A DNA stretch of 41,228 nucleotides from contig CAIULL010000213.1 in the NCBI GenBank assembly GCA_903899985.1, forward strand, positions 1 through 41,228. Reading direction: 5' to 3'. Source of the stretch: an uncultured Schlesneria sp. (lineage in GTDB: Bacteria > Planctomycetota > Planctomycetia > Planctomycetales > Planctomycetaceae). Numbering within the stretch: position 1 is the first letter of the stretch; every line of letters begins with the position of its first letter. Below, in pieces: positions 34,521 through 41,228 of this stretch. The position numbers and the translations under genes were made by a program. The notes beneath the pieces were generated by a model that saw nothing but the letters and a program-made list of their open reading frames with translations, did no database searches and had not been told where the DNA came from.

Positions 34521-35462
34521 ATGGTGATTTCAAGAAAGCCCAAAATGACCGAGTCGCCCCCTGACAAAACCCCCGAGCTCCAGGAAAAGATCAAGTCGCT
34601 GAATACTCAAATTGATCAAATCAATAAGGCGCACACGAGTGAAATCAATTCGCTGAATTCCCGGCTCCTTGCCTCCAATTACGCCGAGGCCGTGGCTGCG
34701 AGCAAACTCCAAGAAGCGAACGACAAGTTGACGGACGACGGAAAATCAACGTTGTACGACAAGGAAAGAGACCGGTGCCTCAAGTTGGCTCAGTCTTATG
34801 AGGAATCATGGCAGCGCCTTCGAGAACACGAGTGGCGGCTTGAAATCGCGTTTTGGGGATTACTTCTCGCCTGCATCGGGCTGTTTGCCGGTGGCGTTAG
34901 CCATTTATTCGGGTCAGAAATATCGGCCCCAAGGCTCCCAGAAGAACTGCTCAACAATCTTCCGCGCAGCTTGATATGTTTTTGGGTACTTAGCGTCATG
35001 GGTAAGATTGGCTACCAATTGGCATTTGAATATTACGCAAAAAATCGCGACTACTACATTCGACAAAGTTGTGCAGCAGTGTGCCCAACGCTTTATCAAT
35101 GGAGCGAGCCAAAAATGAATTGGTGTGATCCTCGCACGTGGAAGTGGCATGTGTACAACCGAATTGCGGTCATCCTCTACAACGCGGCGGTAACCGGGAT
35201 GCTGTTATTCACCTGCAACCTACTGATAAACAAAGCTGCGGCGAAGGAATCAAAGCCGATCTTTGAAACGATTAATGGAACGGTTGAAACGATTTCAATG
35301 ATTCCCGATCACGACGGCGTGCTTTTGCTGCGAGGTGGAACAAAGATTGTTTTACCGCCAGGTCTTGGTCAGGGTGTGCCGAATGATAGCAAGATCGAGG
35401 TCATCGCGTACAAATTGAAGGAAAAGGGAGACCTTCGCGCCGTGAAGCTGTATGCCAAGTAA
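34521..35462 (+). CDS. coiled-coil membrane protein of unknown function
   Basis: 313 residues from the ATG at 34521; ATG 34545 (preceded by AAGAAAG) and a GTG at 34305 (adds 72 residues) are alternatives, so the start is uncertain. Residues about 15-105 are charged helix with heptad character (TPELQEKIKSLNTQIDQINK onward). Three hydrophobic segments follow: AFWGLLLACIGLFAGGVSHL, LICFWVLSVMGKIGYQLAF and IAVILYNAAVTGMLLFTCNL. The last 70 residues form a beta-rich cytoplasmic or periplasmic tail (GVLLLRGGTKIVLPPGLGQG) with an OB-like look. Divergent from the nuclease/TPR/PIN gene across 477 bases, it may be part of the same accessory unit, but no family is recognised. Confidence 0.65.
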   Translation: MVISRKPKMTESPPDKTPELQEKIKSLNTQIDQINKAHTSEINSLNSRLLASNYAEAVAASKLQEANDKLTDDGKSTLYDKERDRCLKLAQSYEESWQRLREHEWRLEIAFWGLLLACIGLFAGGVSHLFGSEISAPRLPEELLNNLPRSLICFWVLSVMGKIGYQLAFEYYAKNRDYYIRQSCAAVCPTLYQWSEPKMNWCDPRTWKWHVYNRIAVILYNAAVTGMLLFTCNLLINKAAAKESKPIFETINGTVETISMIPDHDGVLLLRGGTKIVLPPGLGQGVPNDSKIEVIAYKLKEKGDLRAVKLYAK

Positions 35463-35746
35463 AAGCAACCGCGTAATGCACCGTTTTTCGTGTGAGGACA
35501 TTGCAGCGAGAAAAAGTCCATATCTCGATAGGGTCATTGCACAACCGTCCGCCAACGATTACGCAATGTCTTTAAAGTCGGCATTTTCTAGACGACGACT
35601 CGGGCGCTCTCGTGTACGAAAAGAGTGCTCATTCACCCGCATTGGCCTCGAAGTGCCGTTTCCGCAGAGTCGCGTCCGTGTTTGAAATATGCTACGTTCC
35701 CGCAGTGTATCGGTGAGTTTTCACCCTGGAATAAGGATGCATCATC

Positions 35747-36625
35747 ATGCTGATCGGTATTCGCCCCATCAATGACTTTGCGTTCAAAAAGACGTTTGGA
35801 TCACCTGAAAACAAGCTGGCTTTGATTAGCCTGCTCAATGCCATTCTCGGACTGCCGAAGCCGATAATCGATGTCACCATCGAAAACCCATACAATCTTC
35901 AGGACTTCAAAGACGACAAACTTTCGATCCTCGACATCAAAGCGATCGACCAGGCAGGCGCGATCTATGACGTCGAAATGCAGTTGTCGTTTTTTAGCGG
36001 GTTAATCCAGCGGATCGTCTTTTACGGATGCGAAATTTATTCCGATCAATTGAGATCAGGCGACGACTATTCGTTGCTCAAGCCAGCGTTTTCCATTTGT
36101 CTGCTCGACGGAGTCCTCTGGAACGACTCGAAGAAAGTCCACCACGCTTTCCGTTTCACCGACCTGGAATCGGGACGGACGTTGAACGACACATTAGAAA
36201 TTCACACGATCGAGTTGGGACGGTATGATCTTCAAGAGAAAGATCTGGCCACGGCGAGTATGTTAGATTGTTGGCTCTATTGGCTGCTCCGTGCTCATGA
36301 ATACGAGCCTGACGAATTGTTGAAACTATTCCCGCAGGAAGCAATTCGTCAGGCGACGCATACCATTACTCAGATCGCACAAGTTACCGAGGATAAAGCC
36401 ATGTACGATTCAAGAGAAAAAGCGATCCGCGACCAGCAATGGGCGCTTAATGCTTCACGAAAAGAGGGTGTGATTGAAGGGGAGATCAAAGGGAAAAACG
36501 AAGGACGGATTGAAGGGGAGATCAAAATGATTCGAATGATTCAAGAGATTTTAAATCTCCCTGTCAGCACCGATGCGGATTTCGACGGGAAAAAAATTGG
36601 AGGAACTTCAGTCACTAACGGCTGA
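35747..36625 (+). CDS. Rpn-family PD-(D/E)xK nuclease, C-terminus frameshifted
   Basis: 292 residues, ATG with AAGGA 9 bases upstream. Rpn (recombination-promoting nuclease, PDDEXK_2) proteins nick or cut DNA and are often called putative transposases. The start NDFAFKKTFGSPENKLALIS is diagnostic. The active site is D63 (LSILDIKA) with E77-x-Q79 (YDVEMQ). The charged repeat EGVIEGEIKGKNEGRIEGE near the end is the usual Rpn linker. The normal ending of an LEELxxLTxxL helix is missing in this frame, but it is present one frame over after the A7 tract at 36590-36596 and runs to a TGA at 36660-36662. So there is a +1-type shift: sequencing error, mutation, or slippage. Confidence 0.88.
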   Translation: MLIGIRPINDFAFKKTFGSPENKLALISLLNAILGLPKPIIDVTIENPYNLQDFKDDKLSILDIKAIDQAGAIYDVEMQLSFFSGLIQRIVFYGCEIYSDQLRSGDDYSLLKPAFSICLLDGVLWNDSKKVHHAFRFTDLESGRTLNDTLEIHTIELGRYDLQEKDLATASMLDCWLYWLLRAHEYEPDELLKLFPQEAIRQATHTITQIAQVTEDKAMYDSREKAIRDQQWALNASRKEGVIEGEIKGKNEGRIEGEIKMIRMIQEILNLPVSTDADFDGKKIGGTSVTNG

Positions 36626-36743
36626 TCTTCAAGTTCGCCTTCGAAACCGTGGTGTATCCTGAAGTTCCGCTGATGAGCTGCGCGAACATCATGTGGACCG
36701 TTTTGCCGATTCGGTCCGACGCTAGCAGCGAAGGTCACGTGGG

Positions 36744-36760
36744 CGATGCTGCTAGCATCG
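36744..36760. repeat. CGATGCT/AGCATCG hairpin, second copy
   Basis: CGATGCT (36744-36750) and AGCATCG (36754-36760) pair around GCT. The flank (ACGTGG before, A-rich after) matches the inverted copy at 701-730. It lies between the Rpn gene and the convergent Tat-signal gene, where it may also terminate transcription. Confidence 0.45.
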
Positions 36761-36769
36761 AAACAAAGG

Positions 36770-38266
36770 TCACAGGATCGCGAGGGCCTCTCTCGCTTTC
36801 TGTAACAACGGTGAATCGGGGTCGCGGGTTCCTTTCAGGTAAAAAACGCTGGCGGCGAGCAATTTTGGTCTCACGGCAGGGCTGGCGTGCGTCAGATCTT
36901 CAAACGCGGACGCTGCGAATTTGAAATCGTGGGCGTCTGTTCCTTTGGTGAAAATCAGGTGCCTGGCGGCGTCGAAGAATTTTTCCTGGTTTCCACCTGC
37001 CTGGCTGAAGGCCAGTGTTTGAGCCGCAGCCGTGCTACGACTTTGCTGCATGCCGTCGAAAATCGACTCGATACTGACTGGGGCGACTGCCGCTGGTTGG
37101 AATTCGTCGATGTTCGGTTTGTCGGGAAAACCGCCGCGTGCCCGCGTTCCGTCGCGGAACAGCGCGAGCCAACTTGCTGCCTGTAACAACGCGAGGCGAC
37201 GAGTCGAATCTGATCCACTCTGCCGAAACGTGTAGTACAAGGCGTTTGTCGCCGTGGTGGCGTGGAGCGGGACAATCGCTTGCTGCCGCATTAGCAGCTC
37301 GCTCGCGGCGAGCAGGATTGCGTCCCATAACGAACTGGCCGAGACCCCTCGATTGAGATGTGCGACGACCGACGCGGCCGCCTCTTTTGGACTCGCTTGC
37401 CGTAATGTTTGCAGCAGCGCCGTGGTGACCGTCGGATCGGGCTGGCCTGCGAGCCAGTCGGCTCGAATCTGACCGGCCAGTTCACGGTTGTGATCGTAGG
37501 GAACGGCGGTGTCGCTCGATCCTCCGTTCAGAAGTCCATAGACGAGCGACCGAAGGACCGGTTCGGCGTGCTCCCAGCCGATCAGTTCCAGTGTCCGCCA
37601 GGCACCGGCAGCGAAAATCGCCTTGTGACCGATGTTTTGCCAGTCACGAATGGCATAGGGCCAGACCAATTCCATGACCTCGGCCGCTCCCGCTGACCGA
37701 CAGAGTCCCGCAATAGCCGCATCCGCCGCTTCCTCGTCCCAGCGATCCATGCCATCGATAAATCGTTGCCTGGCTTGCGATGCGGACGGGACCGACGATT
37801 CCCGAACTGCCGCAAGTGACCAGTCCCCTTCTTTCACATCTTGAGCCTGCGACGCTTTGAAGTTATCGAGAGCCCAGAAGAACGGAATCAATCGATCGGG
37901 TTGAGCCGCATCCAGCGAAAGCTGATGGGCCGCTCCAATCACCATCACTGCGTGAAACTTAAAACCAACGGGACGTGGCTTGATGTTGCGAATCCCCGCG
38001 AGGAACAAACCTCCGACGAGGTGCCGGTAACCGAGCCCTTTCTTCAATCGTTCGACGGCCCCTTCCAGAATGCGCTCGCGTGGAGTCGATTCGATCCATT
38101 TGACGATCTCTTCCATTTCCGGTCGGAATTGAACGAGACCGGGTGTCACCTGCAATTCCTGGGCACGGGCCGGGGTCAACGACAATAGAGCCTGCCATGC
38201 CAGACCGCCCGAAACAACGCCTGTTCCCAAGTCACCAAGAAATTCACGGCGATCGAGTTGACTCAT
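36770..38266 (-). CDS. Tat-exported protein of unknown function
   Basis: 498 residues, ATG with AAGGGA upstream. The N-terminus carries a twin-arginine signal: D-R6-R7-E-F-L-G then a hydrophobic stretch ending in LSLTPARA. The mature part is almost all alpha-helical, with Trp-rich segments (RWDEEAADAAIAGLCRSAGA, WQNIGHKAIFAAGAWRTLEL). It has conserved-looking His residues (GYRHLVGGLFLAGIRNI, KFHAVMVIGAAHQL), which could bind metal or a cofactor loaded before export. I do not recognise a family; similar Tat proteins are common in planctomycetes. The long frame and codon use support a real gene. It is convergent with Rpn. Confidence 0.85.
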   Translation of the reverse strand: MSQLDRREFLGDLGTGVVSGGLAWQALLSLTPARAQELQVTPGLVQFRPEMEEIVKWIESTPRERILEGAVERLKKGLGYRHLVGGLFLAGIRNIKPRPVGFKFHAVMVIGAAHQLSLDAAQPDRLIPFFWALDNFKASQAQDVKEGDWSLAAVRESSVPSASQARQRFIDGMDRWDEEAADAAIAGLCRSAGAAEVMELVWPYAIRDWQNIGHKAIFAAGAWRTLELIGWEHAEPVLRSLVYGLLNGGSSDTAVPYDHNRELAGQIRADWLAGQPDPTVTTALLQTLRQASPKEAAASVVAHLNRGVSASSLWDAILLAASELLMRQQAIVPLHATTATNALYYTFRQSGSDSTRRLALLQAASWLALFRDGTRARGGFPDKPNIDEFQPAAVAPVSIESIFDGMQQSRSTAAAQTLAFSQAGGNQEKFFDAARHLIFTKGTDAHDFKFAASAFEDLTHASPAVRPKLLAASVFYLKGTRDPDSPLLQKAREALAIL

Positions 38267-39085
38267 GTTTGTTTCCCTTCGAGGCTAAAGGATTTCAACG
38301 TTCACAACCGTCGATACCGCCCTCGGTTTTAACGCATCCGATGCAGATCCCCAACATCTGAAATTACACTTCTGCCATTTAATCAAAACGCGCAATTACG
38401 GTGCCACCGGATTACCTCAACCGACCTGCGTAACATCGCCCCCCGCTTAACCCTCCCCCGGGACGTATCCGGCCGACTCACGCAAGCGTCACATCACACG
38501 CTCTTAAACCTTTGCACCCTATCGCAAAAGACTTCCCCAACCGGGCAGCCGCAAACCGACCTTTACACCAGCTTTTTTCCCAATTGAGTATATGACTCGA
38601 TTCGTACCCGCAACACACATATCTACTTAATCTTCTTTACAGGAGCACACATCCGCTTCTCCTCCCGACCCTATTATACCTCTTTTGCTACCCATCCGCA
38701 ACAATGTTATTCGGCTAACGCGCATCGACCATTGCGCCATTTATAACACCTGACTTACTTATTACACAGTGATATTTATCCATACGCTTCGGCGACTTTT
38801 CTGCCAATTGGATGGCGATTTTCTGCCACCTCATCCGTAGTCACTCCGCTCGTTTCAGCCTGTTATCCTCTTCTTGCGTGCCACAACTTATTCAGCCTGA
38901 ATATCATAAGTTCTATTCACAGACAGGCGTCTCCTTACACTATCTCTTTCAGATATATATTTTTTTCCGTCGGCATACGACCTGCTTTATTCACCAGCGT
39001 AATCACTCGTCGGCAAAGGTAATGTGCCTTGCCTCGTCAGCATCGCTGACTTGATTTCGTTGTATTTAGTTTCAATGGAGAGATC
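38267..39085. other. 819-base intergenic region with strong C over G bias
   Basis: No credible gene. Between about 38390 and 38790 the plus strand is G-poor and C/T-rich; for example 38641-38700 has 25 C and 7 G, and 38521-38580 has 23 C and 9 G. The last 200 bases are A/T-richer and should contain the promoter of the first PEP-CTERM gene. GGAG (39077-39080) is its ribosome site. Confidence 0.5.
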
Positions 39086-39760
39086 ATGCATTTTGAACGA
39101 TCAACCACACGCGTCACCGCATTTCTTGCTGCATTGTCGATGTCACTTATGTGCAAGGCGCCGTTAAGCGCAAATCTGATTGAGGATCAAACTAACCCAG
39201 GACCAATTAAAGCGGCTTATATACTTCAACCAGGTGGAACAACTGCTCAGACATTTACCGTCGGCATTGCGGGCAACCTTGAGTTGGTCGACGTGTCTCT
39301 GTATGCATTTAACAATTATCCGGGAAATCTCAACTTCGAAATCGTCACAACCTCCAGCGGACTACCCTACCTTGCGGGCCAAGTACCAGGAAGCGTTCTT
39401 GCCAGTGGCACTATACAAGTTCCAAGTACCTCGGGGGCGTTTCTTGGATCGCTATCAGGTTTTTCAATTCCTGTTTCCGTTGGCGAACAACTTGCAGTGA
39501 CACTCTCTACGGAAACGCCCGTGGAATGGTATTTTGTAGGTGATCCGAATAGCTATACAGGAGGTGAGGCGTACTACACTAGCACCTCTCTTAATTCGTG
39601 GTATGATCAAAGCGCTGATACTGTGTTTAGCACGTTCGTGACTCCGTCATCTTCTTCGCCTGTTCCCGAGCCATCTAGCTTGGCGCTGTTTCTCCTTGGC
39701 GGAGTTGGTTTCGCCGTTGGTAGCTATCTTCGACGACGCCCCCGCAGCCTCGCGAAATAG
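39086..39760 (+). CDS. PEP-CTERM exported protein
   Basis: 224 residues. A short N-terminal signal (VTAFLAALSMSLMCKAPLSA) is followed by a beta-rich middle (AQTFTVGIAGNLELVDVSLY, SVGEQLAVTLSTETPVEWYF). The C-terminus is a PEP-CTERM tag: VPEPSSLALFLLGGVGFAVG then LRRRP. Such proteins are exported by Sec, then cleaved and probably anchored by an exosortase (EpsH/XrtA group) linked to exopolysaccharide. No exosortase gene is in the window. The middle domain resembles the choice-of-anchor modules common in these proteins; the exact function is unknown. It is transcribed towards the terminator at 39940. Confidence 0.85.
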   Translation: MHFERSTTRVTAFLAALSMSLMCKAPLSANLIEDQTNPGPIKAAYILQPGGTTAQTFTVGIAGNLELVDVSLYAFNNYPGNLNFEIVTTSSGLPYLAGQVPGSVLASGTIQVPSTSGAFLGSLSGFSIPVSVGEQLAVTLSTETPVEWYFVGDPNSYTGGEAYYTSTSLNSWYDQSADTVFSTFVTPSSSSPVPEPSSLALFLLGGVGFAVGSYLRRRPRSLAK

Positions 39761-39924
39761 AGCCTGGCAGTCCGGGATTCACCTGTGAGGAAGGCGCCCC
39801 ATCGTTCACGGATCAAATGTATAGCCAATTCCCAAACCCCACCGCTCCCGTGGCGGTGATTAACGGGACCTTTTCACCAGCGCGATCTGACATCTTCTGA
39901 TGTGAAGCCAAATTGATGCCGAGT

Positions 39925-39949
39925 GCAAAGGCCCGTTAACCACCCCCGC
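39925..39949 (+). repeat. 25-bp exact direct repeat, copy 1
   Basis: GCAAAGGCCCGTTAACCACC followed by CCCGC. The same 25 bases occur at 41152-41176. In both places the 3' half is the left arm of a C-run/G-run hairpin. It flanks the second PEP-CTERM gene on both sides. Confidence 0.75.
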
Positions 39950-39972
39950 AGAGGGGGTGGGGTTGTTTTTTG
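39940..39972 (+). terminator. intrinsic terminator after first PEP-CTERM gene
   Basis: CCACCCCC (39940-39947) pairs with GGGGGTGG (39953-39960) around a 5-base loop. GGTTGTTTTTT follows, giving the U tract. It is 180 bases after the stop of the PEP-CTERM gene, so the mRNA has a long 3' end. Confidence 0.7.
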
Positions 39973-40138
39973 TTCCGGTCACTTTGCTTCAAGAAGTGGC
40001 TTTGTATGGACCTGTTTTTTGAGCCTGCTCGCAATCAAATAATGGTTTTTTTCATAAGTTTTATTTATTTTTGATTGTAGATATTTGTCACTCGTCTATT
40101 GTGTATTCACTGGGATGTCGTAATATCCGTGCAGCAAC

Positions 40139-40274
40139 GCGGGTCACTTCCCGCTTGCTTACGCAAACGGAAGACTCAAAGAACGGCAGCCCGGTGACCA
40201 CCGGGAGGTTTGTTAATAAGTAAGCCGACGCGAAGGATGACCTGTTTCAGGGTCTCCATCGCGTCGGCTTTTTT
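40139..40274 (+). ncRNA. structured RNA with overlapping terminator (riboswitch/attenuator-like)
   Basis: Stem A is GCGGG/CCCGC (40139-40143, 40150-40154). Stem B is GCTTAC/GTAAGC (40157-40162, 40220-40225). It continues directly into stem C, GCAAAC/GTTTGT (40163-40168, 40208-40213). Inside is hairpin D, CCCGGT/ACCGGG (40190-40195, 40200-40205). An 11-bp terminator stem, 40223-40233 with 40259-40269, extended by GGATGACC/GGTCTCC, ends in T6 (40269-40274). The 3' arm of stem B shares 40223-40225 with the terminator's 5' arm, so the two may exclude each other. The gene downstream is a PEP-CTERM gene at 40459. I do not recognise a known riboswitch class; an independent small RNA is an alternative. 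Confidence 0.5.
40223..40274 (+). terminator. strong intrinsic terminator in the PEP-CTERM leader
   Basis: AGCCGACGCGA pairs with TCGCGTCGGCT, extended inward by a second stem around TGTTTCAG. Six T follow. It lies 185 bases upstream of the coding region, so it would either end a small RNA or attenuate the PEP-CTERM transcript. Confidence 0.75.
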
Positions 40275-40458
40275 CGTTTGAAACGGCGACAAAACTGGCA
40301 CGGGCGCTTCGAATCGCTCGGAGTCAGGCGTCGTGCTCTTCTGCGTATTGACAAGTGTGACCAGCTAACGGGTCGTGTTCGTTGAGACGTTGGTTTGACT
40401 CAACCGTTGTTCGGTCGTCAATGATGTTCTGATCCGTCTAGAAAAGGTGGTTTTGCAA

Positions 40459-41034
40459 ATGGTTAAGTTTACGAAGTTGATTTGTGCAGCGGCTCTTCTC
40501 GTTGTCAGCGGAATCACTTCCGCATCAGCCGGAACGATTGGAACCCAAGGGTTCGGAGGGGACGGCAGCCCGGTTGTTAACACCGGAAGCATCGACACCG
40601 CGACCGTTTTCACAATCGGTAACTGGGTCACTAACACCAGTCAAAGTGGTATTTTTGTAGGGGCACCTATCTACACGATCGGAACAATTACATTTGATAA
40701 AACGGTGGGGACCTCGTTTAATTTTACCAACGCGGGTTTTGGTTCGTTCGCCAGTTCGTCGATCACGGAATCAGCTTCTGGTCCCGGATTTGCAAACTTT
40801 GATATTGTCGGTCGTTTCGATCATGGAACTTTTGGTATCGCAAATGGAGCAGCAAGTCTCGCCGTGAGTTTCACTCAAACACCTTCTGGAGTCGGTGGAG
40901 CAATCTCCGATTCCGGGACGCTGGCTGTTGACGCATCAGCCGTTCCTGAACCATCGACCTTCGCCCTGCTGGGCCTTGGTGGAATCGGATTCGCCGTGCG
41001 TGCCCTTCGTCGACGACGCGCTGCCGCCGTCTGA
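40459..41034 (+). CDS. PEP-CTERM exported protein
   Basis: 191 residues from the ATG at 40459 with AAAAGG 11 bases upstream; a GTG at 40447 overlaps the ribosome site. The signal peptide is LICAAALLVVSGITSASA. The middle is a Gly/Thr/Ser-rich beta domain (TIGTITFDKTVGTSFNFTNA, GFANFDIVGRFDHGTFGIAN). The C-terminal tag is VPEPSTFALLGLGGIGFAV then RALRRRRAAA, a textbook PEP-CTERM ending for exosortase processing. Function is otherwise unknown. The leader contains the structured RNA described above and a strong terminator follows at 41068, so this is a monocistronic unit. Confidence 0.87.
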   Translation: MVKFTKLICAAALLVVSGITSASAGTIGTQGFGGDGSPVVNTGSIDTATVFTIGNWVTNTSQSGIFVGAPIYTIGTITFDKTVGTSFNFTNAGFGSFASSSITESASGPGFANFDIVGRFDHGTFGIANGAASLAVSFTQTPSGVGGAISDSGTLAVDASAVPEPSTFALLGLGGIGFAVRALRRRRAAAV

Positions 41035-41067
41035 TCGACTGGTTTGTAGAGGCATTGATCTAAACAG

Positions 41068-41095
41068 AAAAGCCGTCCGAGGCCGGACGGCTTTT
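41068..41095 (+). terminator. intrinsic terminator after second PEP-CTERM gene
   Basis: AAAAGCCGTCCG (41068-41079) pairs perfectly with CGGACGGCTTTT (41084-41095) around AGGC. The T-rich tract CTTCGTTTTT follows. The A/T ends make it usable in both directions. Confidence 0.85.
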
Positions 41096-41151
41096 CTTCG
41101 TTTTTAGGAAGTGTGTTGTCAGTACTTTTGAGACGGACATCGGTCCCTGGG

Positions 41152-41176
41152 GCAAAGGCCCGTTAACCACCCCCGC
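41152..41176 (+). repeat. 25-bp exact direct repeat, copy 2
   Basis: Identical to 39925-39949. Here the right arm is an 8-G run and the following T-rich tail is missing (GGTGGCGTTATT), so it can form the hairpin but is a poorer terminator. It is probably a copy of a dispersed element. Confidence 0.75.
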
Positions 41177-41228
41177 GGGGGGGGTGGGGTGGCGTTATTG
41201 GGAAACCTTCATTTTCAGGTGCCACTGC

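Noticed and set aside
38812-39054. 80-codon plus-strand frame before the first PEP-CTERM gene
   Set aside because: Composition is unlike a protein of this genome, there is no ribosome site, and it lies within an A/T-rich leader.
40139-40274. c-di-GMP-I or cobalamin riboswitch
   Set aside because: The conserved core sequences of these classes are not present; only the general stem plan and terminator are shared.

Overview
The window looks like a chromosome segment of a planctomycete (Planctomycetota, probably order Planctomycetales). The inference rests on gene content: two short exported proteins with PEP-CTERM sorting tails, a hopanoid radical SAM enzyme (HpnH), a Gly/His-rich exported protein, a Tat-signal protein with no clear family, an Rpn-type nuclease, a FlgM-like protein, and Gram-negative envelope genes (LpxL-type acyltransferase, inverse-autotransporter barrel). 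No rRNA, tRNA or CRISPR array was seen.

Layout. 1-2117: the last 37 codons of an ISL3-type transposase, then about 2 kb without a credible intact gene but with degenerate repeats. 2118-10660: core genes: hpnH and trmL (translationally coupled), a Gly/His-rich secreted protein, an M16 peptidase, an orphan sensor histidine kinase and queA. 10724-15501 (minus): a large inverse-autotransporter/beta-helix surface protein, a small hypothetical, a Fur-family regulator and a FlgM-like anti-sigma factor. 16015-16383: a lone STAS protein. 16385-26992 (minus): an eleven-gene, tightly packed glycan operon. In transcription order it reads CDP-glucose pyrophosphorylase, CDP-glucose 4,6-dehydratase, TylC3-type C-methyltransferase, RmlC-like epimerase, 4-ketoreductase-like SDR, a second methyltransferase of the same architecture, a CmcI-like methyltransferase, three family-2 glycosyltransferases and an LpxL-like acyltransferase. 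The simplest reading is synthesis of a CDP-activated, C-methylated 6-deoxyhexose, its transfer to a surface glycan, and lipid-anchor acylation.

27.3-28.8 kb is a non-coding repeat locus, including a tandem array of about 312-bp units. It shares three modules with 1.08-1.72 kb at the other end of the window. 29.1-36.7 kb is accessory: an exported esterase, then a divergent pair (a 1241-residue Mrr-like nuclease/TPR/GreAB-C-like/PIN-like protein and a coiled-coil membrane protein), then an Rpn nuclease whose C-terminus is shifted out of frame at an A7 tract. The 1241-residue protein is the best candidate for a little-described conflict or defence system. 36.8-41.2 kb holds a Tat-exported protein, a long G-poor intergenic stretch, two PEP-CTERM genes, and between them a structured RNA with overlapping alternative stems that resembles a riboswitch or attenuator. 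Two copies of a 25-bp repeat that forms a terminator-type hairpin flank the second PEP-CTERM gene.

All functional calls come from reading motifs by eye; no database search was possible.
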